A stretch of DNA of 64,000 bases from Aspidiotus rigidus (lineage: Eukaryota; Arthropoda; Insecta; Hemiptera; Diaspididae). Positions 35,376-44,909 of this stretch are shown one piece after another. How positions within the stretch are numbered: position 1 is the first letter of the stretch; each line of letters starts with the position of its first letter. The DNA is taken from positions 2,108,001-2,172,000 of the forward strand of contig JAVHKY010000013.1 of the NCBI GenBank assembly GCA_035079385.1. The letters run 5' to 3'. The notes beneath the pieces are model-generated. The model made no database searches. It was not told the DNA's origin and saw only the letters and a program-made list of their open reading frames with translations. A program made the translations under genes and the position numbers.

Positions 35376-35504
35376 ATGAATTTTGAAGAAGATGATTGCA
35401 TTGATGTTCAGTTGCAAATCGATTTTGCGTACGTGAGTCCAAACAACCATATTGGGGACATAGAAAAAATTAATTGCATATTTTTATCTCTTAATAATGC
35501 TTGA
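35376..35504 (+). pseudogene. MNFEED frame, unit 5 (open, 42 codons)
   Basis: It begins MNFEEDDCIDVQLQIDFAY and remains open for 42 codons to TGA 35,502-35,504. Together with the unit 2 copy it preserves the ancestral frame. It lies 87 bp from the gypsy insertion site, so the insertion separated it from proline-rich paralog 5. The family is unknown. Confidence 0.45.
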
Positions 35505-35590
35505 ATAAGACTATTTCAAGGCCGCTATTTATTTTTGAAATGAACTTTCTGTCACTTTAAAGAGATACCTACTTATAAAATTGATGATAT

Positions 35591-36015
35591 TGTGACGTTC
35601 TACCAGTCACCGAATATCTCTTGACGCCAATAATAAAGAACAATTACGAAAACCGAGCTTTATTACTGGTACCGCAAGTACAACACTTCTAAACACCGTT
35701 AAACTGTAACACAATCGCGTTAAAGAACGAGAACACGTTAACTATCGCTTTAAGATTACAACTGAATCGCTTTATCGGGTTGCTGCCGGCTATTTATAGT
35801 CTCACCCTTATTTCCGGAATTCTCGAGATTTCTTCTAGAACGGCAAACAGGTTATGCAAGAGTGCTTACAATCAATCGAGCACGTTCTAGGTTGTTCAAG
35901 CGTATTCGGCGAAGTAGTTAAGCGATAAGTACGCTTCCTTGCGGCGTCTGCTATTATTAAAAGTTTAGCGGCATGTGCAAGCTTGGTGCTTGCGCCTTCA
36001 TAGCAGAACGCCACA
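35591..36015 (-). repeat. 3' LTR of the gypsy element
   Basis: 425 bp; on the minus strand it starts TGTGGCGTTCTGC and ends GAACGTCACA. The polypurine tract GAGGAGGGGAAAG lies directly upstream on the minus strand (about 36,016-36,028), partly overlapping the end of pol. Confidence 0.97.
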
Positions 36016-36026
36016 CTTTCCCCTCC

Positions 36027-39000
36027 TCAGTTTTGAACGTCCCGTTCAAACGCCGGACTCCATACAGCTAGTCTATTTCGGTGGACCACTTTGAACTTTC
36101 TGTCCTGTTGGATGCGATAGATGACATCGTTGATTCTCTTCACGACTGTCCAAGGTCCTTCCCAATTGCACTGTAATTTTGGGTTCTTCCCTTTCCTTCT
36201 CTGTGGGTTGTAGAACCACACCCTATCCTGTGGTTCAAACTTGGTTTCATCTGCACAGATGTCATAGCGTGCCTTCATCCGGTCGCTAGCAACTTCTAAA
36301 TTTTCCCTGACCAGCTCATGTACCTGCTTAAGTCGGTTCTTCAGTTCTTGCGTAAATGGCTTGACTTCTTGAGGTGGCTGTGGAGGGGTGCCCAGCTCTA
36401 AATCACACGGTAATCGAAGTTCTCTTCCAAAAATGATTTTTGCAGGTGTTTCCTTGGTGCTCTCATGGATTGAAGACCGATAGGCTAGCAGGAACAATGG
36501 AAGTAGCTTGTCCCAATTCCGCTGGTCACTATCAATTACTTTGGATAGAAATTGGTCTATTGTTTTGTTGAACCTCTCGACCATACCATCAGATTGTGGG
36601 TGGAGTGGTGTTGTACGAGTTTTCCTCAATCCCATCAGCTTAGCCACTTCTCCAAATACCTGGGATTCAAAGTTTCTTCCCTGGTCTGAGTGTAACTCCA
36701 GAGGTACTCCAAACCTTGAAATCCAGTTTTCCACCAGCGCTGTTGCAACAGTGACGGCTTCACAATTTGGCAGTGGGTAAGCATCCATCCATTTGCTGAA
36801 ATAATCTCCTACCACTAGAATATAACGATTACCTTGGTCAGTTTCTGGAAATGGTCCTGAGATATCTGCCGCAATCCGTTCAAAAGGGTATCCCACATTG
36901 TAGATTCGCATCTTAGCTCGGCCCCTAGTATTGGGCCCCTTACTGGCATTACATGTTCTGCAACATTGAATCCAATCCTCTATATCACTTCTACAGGCTG
37001 GCCAGTAAAACCGTTCCCGAATCTTGGCCAATGTTTTTGTTATTCCAAGATGACTACCAGATGCGTCATCATGAACACTCTTCAAGACATCCGGAACAAG
37101 TGCTTCAGGTATCAGTAGTTGACGCCGGTGTGATCTGCCATCTGTTGCTTCCCAGATCCGGTAAACAATTCCATTCTCTACTTGAAGCGAGTCCCATTGT
37201 GACCATAAGATCTTTAAATTTACTGACTGCGAGCTGATATCCTGCCAGATTGGTCGTTCACCTTTCTCCTTCCAGGCTAAGATGACTGAAATATCTTTAT
37301 CCTGTTGTTGAGCATTTTTCATATCCACATTGGAACTTAGTTGTATGGCTTTGACTGAGACTTCCTTCTTCTCTTGTTTGCAACAATGACTACAGTCTTC
37401 TGAGCATGGTCTTCTTGATAATGAATCAGCATTCTGATGACTTTTTCCTCTCCGGTGGATTATTTCAAAAGTATAAGTTTGCAGGTATTGCAGCCATCTA
37501 GCCATCTGCCCTTCTGGTTCTTTGAAATTCATTATCCACTGTAAAGCAGCATGATCAGTTCGTAGCAAGAATTTCTGGCCATACAGGTACTTGTGGAAAT
37601 TTTTCATTGATTTTATAACGGCTAGTAATTCTTTTCTGGTCACACAATAATTCTGTTCTGTCTTACTCAGGGTCTTGCTAAAATAGGCAATGACTCGCTC
37701 CCCTGATTCATATTCTTGCGACAATACGGCACCCATAGCAAAATTACTGCAATCTGTATCAAGAATAAACCTTTTAGTTGGATCTGGATAGGCTAGTACT
37801 GGCGTGGAGCACATTCTCTTCTTGAGTTCGTTGAAGGCCTCTTGACATTCACTGGTCCATTTGAATGGATGTTCTTTTTCAGTTAAACGGTTCAACGGTT
37901 TCACAATATTTGCAAAATTCTTTACAAATCTTCTGTAGTATGAACATAGACTTAAGAAACTTTTTACTTCAGTACGATCCTTTGGTGTCGGCCATTGAGT
38001 TATTGCTTCTACTTTCCTTGGGTCAGTCTTCAAACCGTCAGCTGAAACAATATGGCCCAAGTATCTGACTTCTTTCTTGAATAATGAGCACTTCTTTAAG
38101 GAAAGTTTGAGACCTGCTTCTTGTAATTTTTGGAAAACAATCCTCAGGTGTTCTATGTGCTCTTCAGGTGTCTCGCTGAAGACAATCACGTCATCCATGT
38201 ACACTAGGCAAATTTTTCCAATGACATCTTTCAAAATCTTTTCCACAAGGCGTTCAAACGTGGCTGGTGCGTTACATAAACCGAATGGCATGACATTAAA
38301 TTGCCATAATCCTCCAGTGGTACAAAACGCGGTCTTCTCTTTATCATCTGGATGCACCTCCACTTGCCAAAAGCCACTCTTCATGTCGATTACCGAAAAC
38401 CATCTTGCTCCTCTTAAAATGTCAAAAAGATCATCCATTCTTGGCAGGGGATAGCTGTCTTTGACAGTAACATCATTAAGCTTCCGGAAGTCAACGCAGA
38501 ATCTTAAAGTTCCATCTTTCTTTGGTGCTAGTGTTACTGGCGAAGCCCATGGACTAGAGGAAGGTTCTATAATTCCCGGTTTCAGCATCTCTTCCAGTTG
38601 ACGTTTCATCTCTGCTTCCTTGGCAAACGGCATTCTTCTGGGTCGCTGCCTGATTGGAGCCGCGTCACTAGTGTTTATGCGATGTTGAACTATAGAAGTC
38701 CTCCCTAAGTCATTTTCATCTTTAGCAAAAATGCTCTGGTAATCTTCCAAAAATTTATTGAAACTCGACATAGTTTTACAATCCAAATCTTTCTTCACTT
38801 CATCGACTACAGTACTTAGTTCTTCTTCAACTTTGGTCTGGAGGAGACGATCCTTGGCTTCCAACTCATAAAGTGGCATATCTCCACGGGGACCTCTTAA
38901 AAGGTCATACTTCAGATCAATAATCAACCCATACTTTCGCATTAAATCCAGGCCCAGAATACAGTCATCCTCGATATCAGCAAGGATGAATTTTCCAGTT

Positions 39001-39344
39001 ATTACCATTGAGGAAATCTTGATGGATAGCTGGACAGTACCCTTGGTCCAAGCTTGTTCACCCATGGCAGTCCTGAGGCGGTGCTTTTCTCTCCAATTAA
39101 TGGATAGGCCTGGGATGTCCTTGACCAATTGTGTCTTGATAACTGAACCAGTAGCAGCACAGTCCACGCACATGTCTATATTGCGTCCAATGCTATCATT
39201 CCATCCCGATACATAGACGTTCTCACTCGAAGTGCGCATTTTGGAAATCCTTATTTCTTGGGCCCTTCTGCTTGGCCCTGGAGTTGGTTGGCCCCTGGCA
39301 ACTCCAGGTTGGAGTTTTCCGCCTTCTTCTGCAGAGATTTCCAC
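36027..39344 (-). CDS. pol: Gypsy Pol: protease, reverse transcriptase, RNase H, integrase
   Basis: 1,105 codons from the first ATG; in life it is probably made as a Gag-Pol fusion by -1 frameshifting, since it overlaps gag by 94 bp in the -1 frame. An aspartic protease-like region lies around residues 58-140 (VDCAATGSV where VDTGA is usual; ILGLD at 129-133). Reverse transcriptase has YMDD at 382-385. RNase H follows, with DTDCSN at about 529. Integrase has H758, H765, C794/C795 and C798 for the zinc finger and D827, D887, E923 as the DDE triad, then a GPY/F-type end (NWEGPWTVV). No chromodomain. No stop or frameshift within. Confidence 0.97.
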   Translation of the reverse strand: MEISAEEGGKLQPGVARGQPTPGPSRRAQEIRISKMRTSSENVYVSGWNDSIGRNIDMCVDCAATGSVIKTQLVKDIPGLSINWREKHRLRTAMGEQAWTKGTVQLSIKISSMVITGKFILADIEDDCILGLDLMRKYGLIIDLKYDLLRGPRGDMPLYELEAKDRLLQTKVEEELSTVVDEVKKDLDCKTMSSFNKFLEDYQSIFAKDENDLGRTSIVQHRINTSDAAPIRQRPRRMPFAKEAEMKRQLEEMLKPGIIEPSSSPWASPVTLAPKKDGTLRFCVDFRKLNDVTVKDSYPLPRMDDLFDILRGARWFSVIDMKSGFWQVEVHPDDKEKTAFCTTGGLWQFNVMPFGLCNAPATFERLVEKILKDVIGKICLVYMDDVIVFSETPEEHIEHLRIVFQKLQEAGLKLSLKKCSLFKKEVRYLGHIVSADGLKTDPRKVEAITQWPTPKDRTEVKSFLSLCSYYRRFVKNFANIVKPLNRLTEKEHPFKWTSECQEAFNELKKRMCSTPVLAYPDPTKRFILDTDCSNFAMGAVLSQEYESGERVIAYFSKTLSKTEQNYCVTRKELLAVIKSMKNFHKYLYGQKFLLRTDHAALQWIMNFKEPEGQMARWLQYLQTYTFEIIHRRGKSHQNADSLSRRPCSEDCSHCCKQEKKEVSVKAIQLSSNVDMKNAQQQDKDISVILAWKEKGERPIWQDISSQSVNLKILWSQWDSLQVENGIVYRIWEATDGRSHRRQLLIPEALVPDVLKSVHDDASGSHLGITKTLAKIRERFYWPACRSDIEDWIQCCRTCNASKGPNTRGRAKMRIYNVGYPFERIAADISGPFPETDQGNRYILVVGDYFSKWMDAYPLPNCEAVTVATALVENWISRFGVPLELHSDQGRNFESQVFGEVAKLMGLRKTRTTPLHPQSDGMVERFNKTIDQFLSKVIDSDQRNWDKLLPLFLLAYRSSIHESTKETPAKIIFGRELRLPCDLELGTPPQPPQEVKPFTQELKNRLKQVHELVRENLEVASDRMKARYDICADETKFEPQDRVWFYNPQRRKGKNPKLQCNWEGPWTVVKRINDVIYRIQQDRKFKVVHRNRLAVWSPAFERDVQN

Positions 39345-40585
39345 TTAGGGCAATTGGGCTTGATGTGACCCTCTTCATCACAGTGGTAGCATCGACGTTT
39401 GTCTCCAGTTGGTCCAACCTTTGTTTGCTTCAAAACTGTGGAACCTTGTCTACGGGACGCCTTTCTTGCAGCTTCTACTTCCAGGGCAAAGGATAATGCT
39501 TCTTTCAAGGTTTTGCAACGTGCCATCCGAACTTGACTCTGAACCTCCCAGTCAAAAATTCCATCAATAAATGCCTCAGATGCAGTTTGTTCAATGGCTG
39601 ATACAGTAGCTTCTGGGTAAGCTTGTTGAGTTAATTTTAGAATTTCGCTTGAAAACGCTTGGAGGCTTTCTCCACGGTTCTGTCGACGGTATTTCAGTTC
39701 TCTTCTTCTGATGGGAGCCAAGTGAGCTTGACCAAAGCGTTGTTCAAGGACCTCAACCAACTTTTGGTAATTCTTCTTGTCATCCTCGGCAATGTTGGAC
39801 AACAGCTGAAGTGCAGCTCCTCTCAAGCTGACAATCAAATTACCAGCCTTGGCTTTGTCATCCCATCCATTGAGTTGAGCTGCAATTTCAAACTGTGATT
39901 TATACAGTTCCCAAGAGATCTCGCCATCAAATGTTGGTATTTTGACTTTGGCCTTTGATGGTTCCGTAACTGGTATGTTTCCTTCATTAGATCCAGAACT
40001 GAAAAAAGTAACGCCTGGCGGATCCACAACCATGCTTACTGTTGGATTTCCTTCCAGTCTTTGAAGTCGTTCCTCTATAATTTTCCATTGTTGCCCAAAT
40101 TCCTGTTGGATTCCCTCAACCTGATGTTGGATTGGTTCAATTTGGCGTTTAACCTCAACATCGATAGTCTCTCTGAGCCCATCAAAGATTTCTGCCTTAT
40201 TCCGTTCGAGTTTCTCCTCCACTGCGTTCTTGTTCCGTTCGAGTTTCTCCTCCACTGCGTTCTTGTTCCGTTCAAATTTCTCCTCCATTGCAGTAAACCC
40301 AGTCTTCAGATCTTCTGAATTTTTAGCCATTGTATCGGTCAACATTTGCAGCATTGCACTCAAATCTATGGCTGGAGACTGCTTTGTTGGCGTACCAGTC
40401 CCAAGGTTTCCAGTAGCCTCGTCAACCTCAAATTCAAAATTGGCCACGTCCAAACCCGAGTCTTCGAATGCTTTTTCCAGACGATCGGCTAATTCATTTT
40501 TGGTTCCGCTAACAGAGAGGTTACGATTCCGGAGTTCCTCGCGGAGTTGATCCCGAGTAAGTTCATGAAACTTCTTCTTCACCAT
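39251..40585 (-). CDS. gag: Gypsy Gag with SAP domain and zinc knuckle
   Basis: 444 residues. Residues about 5-42 form a SAP-type helix-turn-helix (LTRDQLREELRNRNLSVSG, then KNELADRLEKAF), a DNA-binding fold known from chromatin proteins. A coiled-coil region at about 95-180 includes an 11-residue tandem repeat (NAVEEKLERNK, 33 bp in DNA at about 40,200-40,290). A retrotransposon-gag core spans about 215-370. A CCHC zinc knuckle, CYHCDEEGHIKPNC, is at 399-412. Gag packages the RNA; the SAP domain might favour chromatin contact, which is inference. Confidence 0.95.
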   Translation of the reverse strand: MVKKKFHELTRDQLREELRNRNLSVSGTKNELADRLEKAFEDSGLDVANFEFEVDEATGNLGTGTPTKQSPAIDLSAMLQMLTDTMAKNSEDLKTGFTAMEEKFERNKNAVEEKLERNKNAVEEKLERNKAEIFDGLRETIDVEVKRQIEPIQHQVEGIQQEFGQQWKIIEERLQRLEGNPTVSMVVDPPGVTFFSSGSNEGNIPVTEPSKAKVKIPTFDGEISWELYKSQFEIAAQLNGWDDKAKAGNLIVSLRGAALQLLSNIAEDDKKNYQKLVEVLEQRFGQAHLAPIRRRELKYRRQNRGESLQAFSSEILKLTQQAYPEATVSAIEQTASEAFIDGIFDWEVQSQVRMARCKTLKEALSFALEVEAARKASRRQGSTVLKQTKVGPTGDKRRCYHCDEEGHIKPNCPKWKSLQKKAENSNLELPGANQLQGQAEGPKK

Positions 40586-40630
40586 CTTGAATCACCACCA
40601 GTTTCAAACGCACAAAGTAGGCTTACGCAA

Positions 40631-40647
40631 TCCCACTTCTGACACCA
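40631..40647 (-). other. Primer-binding site, tRNA-Leu-like
   Basis: TGGTGTCAGAAGTGGGA on the minus strand, 2 bp inside the upstream LTR. It fits the 3' end of an animal tRNA-Leu (CCA plus acceptor stem) with one mismatch, from my memory of that tRNA. Confidence 0.7.
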
Positions 40648-40649
40648 GT

Positions 40650-41074
40650 TGTGACGTTCTACCAGTCACCGAATATCTCTTGACGCCAATAATAAAGAAC
40701 AATTACGAAAACCGAGCTTTATTACTGGTACCGCAAGTACAACACTTCTAAACACCGTTAAACTGTAACACAATCGCGTTAAAGAACGAGAACACGTTAA
40801 CTATCGCTTTAAGATTACAACTGAATCGCTTTATCGGGTTGCTGCCGGCTATTTATAGTCTCACCCTTATTTCCGGAATTCTCGAGATTTCTTCTAGAAC
40901 GGCAAACAGGTTATGCAAGAGTGCTTACAATCAATCGAGCACGTTCTAGGTTGTTCAAGCGTATTCGGCGAAGTAGTTAAGCGATAAGTACGCTTCCTTG
41001 CGGCGTCTGCTATTATTAAAAGTTTAGCGGCATGTGCAAGCTTGGTGCTTGCGCCTTCATAGCAGAACGCCACA
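40650..41074 (-). repeat. 5' LTR of the gypsy element
   Basis: 425 bp, apparently identical to 35,591-36,015, and hence the promoter-bearing LTR for minus-strand transcription. A TATTTATA stretch (minus strand of the ATTTATAG region near 40,850) could be its TATA box. Confidence 0.97.
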
Positions 41075-41653
41075 ATATTAATGAGTTCTGTCAAGTGACT
41101 CGTAACAACTGACATAAAACATGAAACAAAAAAATTGTACAAAAAGTCTGTGTTGTAACTCAAACGTTCACTCTACTAGTGAATTTTTGAACTACAATCG
41201 TGACTTCTAGCATAATTTTTTTGTTTTATGTTTTATGTCACATAAAGTTGGTGTCAAAAATTTGTAAATTTCATAATTGGATCTAATCCTTGTTGCTCGT
41301 ACACTTTCGTCTTTCTTGATTTTTTTTGTCTTCTTCCGTCCCAATAGTGCTCATAATCAGTTGAGTTCAAATATCAAACACTAGTCAAATCATTGTTCCT
41401 TTTTTTTTACTTTGATTACGCCTGAAGATTGTAGCTGTTATGCTCGAAAATTGTAATGTCATCGAGCTCTCTGCCACCCACATTTTTATGATTTTCCAAT
41501 AATTTTTTACTCAAAATTATCGTGAACGGCTATTGAGTCAGAAACATTTAATCCATGTTTTTTTCATTTAATTTTTTTTTGTGTGAATTGTAAATTATTT
41601 TTGTTACTATTCACCTATTATGATGTTTTGCTCAGTAATTCGATATGACAAAC

Positions 41654-42092
41654 CTAGGAGGGAACATCAATACCTATGACTTTATAGTCAATACGAACAC
41701 TAAAAAAGTTATACGTTCACTATCACGCTACTATCATTCAGTTTTCTAGAAACTACGGTACTCGTCCAATTTTTTTTTACTTTAGAAATTTTAGATTGAT
41801 CAGTCTTCACAAAGTTAGTTTATGTGTTAGCTTTATAAGATGATGATCTCATCAACTATAGCCTAGTCAAAACATATTGAAATTCTCGATTTTAAAAAAC
41901 AAACGACAAATGGTATACTCACGAAGGAGGTGGTGGAGGTGGCGGTGGCGGTGGCGGTGGAGTTGGAGGCGGTGGGGGAGGTATAGGTGGAGCTGGTTCT
42001 AATTCTGGATCCGGTTCTGCTTGAATCTTCCAAATAATTGCTATCGATACCAAAAGTACGATTAAAAAGAAGTACTTGGAGAAATTTAACAT
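41654..42092 (-). CDS. Secreted proline-rich peptide, paralog 5
   Basis: Exon 1 is 42,092-41,923: a signal peptide starting MLNFSKYFFL and ending WKIQA, a mature part EPDPELEPAP, then long proline runs; the donor TC|GTGAGT is in phase 2 as in the other paralogs. A possible second exon, 41,699-41,654 after TTTTTTAG, would add VRIDYKVIGIDVPS and a stop, but it lacks the CG motif of paralogs 2-4 and is weakly supported. The gypsy element lies about 0.85 kb downstream of exon 1. The function is unknown. Confidence 0.55.
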
Positions 42093-42191
42093 TTTGGTCC
42101 TAAATTTGGTGGTTCGAAACCGTAAATGTGATTAAGAAAAATGTTAGAAAACGAAGTAAAAAAATAATGAAGAGAGGTACAACTTACATTT

Positions 42192-42200
42192 CTTTTTATA
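42192..42200 (-). promoter_or_regulatory. TATA box of proline-rich paralog 5
   Basis: TATAAAAAG on the minus strand, about 100 bp upstream of the ATG at 42,092, in a context resembling that of paralogs 2-4. Confidence 0.5.
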
Positions 42201-42299
42201 GTCGAAAACACGGAAGAAATATTCGTTCTAATTTGAAAACTGAACAAATGGAGGGTTTAAACAAATGCTTGTTCATGTGAAGAACAGATTTTTGTGTAA

Positions 42300-43035
42300 A
42301 CATCATATCAGGAAGTCGAGTACCAAATTTTTCTGATCCCTTGAGTAATGTTTGAAGATGATTCTTTACTGCGACGTATGATCGAGCAGAATAAAAATTT
42401 CTAAATTTTGGTTTCGAAATCCAGAAAAATACGGTAGTTTAAATAAGTGGTCTATACTACAAAAAAAAAAAATATTATGTAAACATTTAAAATTTCAGCT
42501 TCCTCTAATTGTATGGAAGGTTATTGTGAAAAATTTTCCGTATGCCGCGTTCTTTCAAGTCCTCCTCTAATATATAGTTAGGATAGATCAGGTTTCGTCC
42601 TCCTATCAAGTTGAGTTAGGTTACCAACGGTCGACAATGGGCATTTTTAAACAGAAAACCTGTTCTGTGGAGGAAGGGGATTAGAAAACGTATATAGCTC
42701 GAGAGTCGAAATTTCCGGTGTACTGGGCCGGGCGTCGTCCGGAAAAACGCGAGAGTTGGAAGAATTTCGACCTCCGGGCTATATAATATGACTTGAAAAA
42801 ATGTTGACTTCCGACCAACATAATATATGTATATATTATGATAGGTGACAGGAGGAGTACTTGAAAAATGTCGACTTTCAAGCTGTATATTATATGATAG
42901 GAGGGGATTCAGAAAAATTTAGACTCGTTGAGAGCCCGAATTTGATTCAATTCTCAATATCAAACCAATTTGACCTATAGAACAGGTTCCCGGAGTTCCT
43001 CGTTCAACTTTGTTAACGAAGCCGTTCTTTCTTTC
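42300..43035. repeat. Degenerate 45-bp family element
   Basis: Monomers in inverted orientation (TATATAGCTCGAGAGTCGAA at about 42,690; GGAGGGGATTCAGAAAAATTT at 42,900) and the right-hand element end at 42,965-43,025 (AACAGGTTCCCGGAGTTCC to TTAACGAAGCCGT). No gene. Confidence 0.6.
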
Positions 43036-44430
43036 TTGCACCAGTTTTCCTTGACACAAAACCTATTGGGGAGTATACAAATGCAGCGTTTTTGTTAAAC
43101 TGAAAGGATGAAGCAAGCAGCGCCCGAGCCTACACATACACGTGAAATAATTTATATTCTTTACATCGGACTGTGCATTAAAAATCTTGTATTGTAAATT
43201 TTACAAATATATTCTTTCCAACTATGTGTGATCCGAAGTTTTTGCTTGTTTTGATGCGTATCATCCGACTGAAAACCTCCCATCGAATAATGAGAAATCT
43301 GTATACCTACCTATATATGAGGGTATTGAACTAGAAATATTTTTTATTCTGCACAAGGTATCTGGGATAGTGTAACGAAGAAACAGGGAGGCATTGTAAA
43401 ACGAAGCAAGAGTCGCAGATTCAGTCTGCTTCCCTACTTTCAATACAAAAAATTCGAGGAACTAATTTGCTTTCTGATATTCACTCATTAGGAATTTTCT
43501 ATCAACTCCTCACTAGCATCATCACCAAGATCCAACCCTCAATATATTTATATTCTAATACGGCAAAACCTCCACGCAGTGGACATCGACGGGACCAGAG
43601 AAATTGTCCGATGTACGGGAGTGTCCGTCTACTAGGAGTGTCCGTAAAAAGAGGTTGAATTTGAGAAAAAGTCCCTTGTACAGAGAGTTACGAGAAAATT
43701 TATTCGAAAATGAAACAATTACGATGTACGTATTTGAACGTACTATTCTACTTTTTTAGGAAAAAAATCTACAACGAGTTGTTCTTCGTAGTGTATTCTG
43801 AGTTGGTTGAGGAACTGCAAAGTGTCTATATGTCCGTATTCAGCAACAAAAAGCGTCAAATTTTGGACATTTTCGATTGTAGCAGAAAAAAAACGTGACT
43901 TATATTATTTCCTTTGGTCTTTAGGCTACTAAAAACTAACTCTCTCTAAGAAAATAAGAAAATAAAATAAAAAAAATATGCAAAATATACATGCTCGTGT
44001 AGTCAGAAAATCGTGAAAACAGATAAAAAGATTGGTACAAGAGTAGAAAACAATCAAATAAGACTATCGTACCTGAACATGTGCTACAATCGACTGTAAC
44101 AGCTAGACAAACATCAATCAAACAACATGTTTTTTAAAATGAAAAAGTTTAAAATCGCGTTTTTATACTATTTCGACTTTCTTTCGTCAAGGTTTTTTTA
44201 TAATTTTAAATTACTTGTTCGTACATTCTGTACCGTACATCATTCAACGAAACTTTGATAAATATTGCAATCCAAAAATATACCTTCATAAAACTTTATT
44301 CTCTCATGATACAAAAGATAATTGAACTGATGCAGTCTTTTGCTCCCAACGCGCCTCTTTGTCAGAAATAGATATTCACTGCGAGCAATTTACTCGTACA
44401 TCAAAAGAGACAAAATGTCTTCAGCTACTC
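43036..44430. other. Intergenic, nothing recognised
   Basis: AT-rich, with short open frames of 60-63 codons on both strands and no domains. A GTGTCCGT(C/A) motif occurs twice at about 43,620-43,650. Confidence 0.45.
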
Positions 44431-44613
44431 TCAGGCGTGGCGGAACAGGGAGCCAGTAGGAACAACTTGTCCCCCAGAAGAGAAAGAGGGGCGATGCCCC
44501 CTCAGAAAAGAGCGGAGAAAATGAAAAGATACTTGATTTAGCAATAGGATGAGATTGAAAATTGAAAATCTACAATAATAATTTTTGCCCGGCTGGGCAA
44601 AACTTACTCCGCC
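44431..44613. mobile_element. Probable MITE with GTGGCGGA ends
   Basis: CAGGCGTGGCGGAAC at the left is matched inverted by ACTCCGCCACCCATG at the right, and complementary GGGGCGATGCCCC-type stems lie inside. About 183 bp, non-coding. No clear target duplication, so the class is open. Confidence 0.45.
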
Positions 44614-44909
44614 ACCCATGATAACACTTATTCTTCACTTAAAAAAAAAAAAAATGGAACGGTAAGCTTTCTGGACTCCTTCGGTGTTTTTGATATTTCA
44701 CTAAAGCTCCGTTTTGACAGCCGCAGCTTATCGTGGAAAATGTCCGCCGCTCTTCCAGAAGATTGGCGTTCCGACGGGGCAAGAACAGTCGGAGAAAACG
44801 GCCCTCTTCAATCGATTTTTAAAAGAAAAATCCAACTTTCAAAATACAGCTGACTTTCGGCTAGCTGCAACACGCGACGTTCAAGTTCAATTTGTTTTTG
44901 GTGACGACA

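Larger units (their letters stand above)
35591..41074 (-). mobile_element. Complete Ty3/gypsy LTR retrotransposon, 5,484 bp
   Basis: Two 425-bp LTRs that look identical flank gag and pol on the minus strand. A 4-bp ATAT duplication flanks the element (35,587-35,590 and 41,075-41,078). It has a primer-binding site next to the upstream LTR and a purine tract next to the downstream LTR, and no env. Both genes are intact, so the copy is very young and potentially active. Confidence 0.97.
31980..42300. repeat. Segmental duplication unit 5 (old, heavily interrupted)
   Basis: Degenerate matches to units 2-4 are seen at 32,010-32,100 and 33,180-33,480, then the MNFEED frame at 35,376, and after the gypsy element the proline-rich paralog 5. 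Many insertions separate the blocks, so the boundaries are approximate. Confidence 0.55.

Noticed and set aside
36508..40550. Several plus-strand frames of 67-125 codons
   Set aside because: Complementary-strand shadows of gypsy gag and pol.
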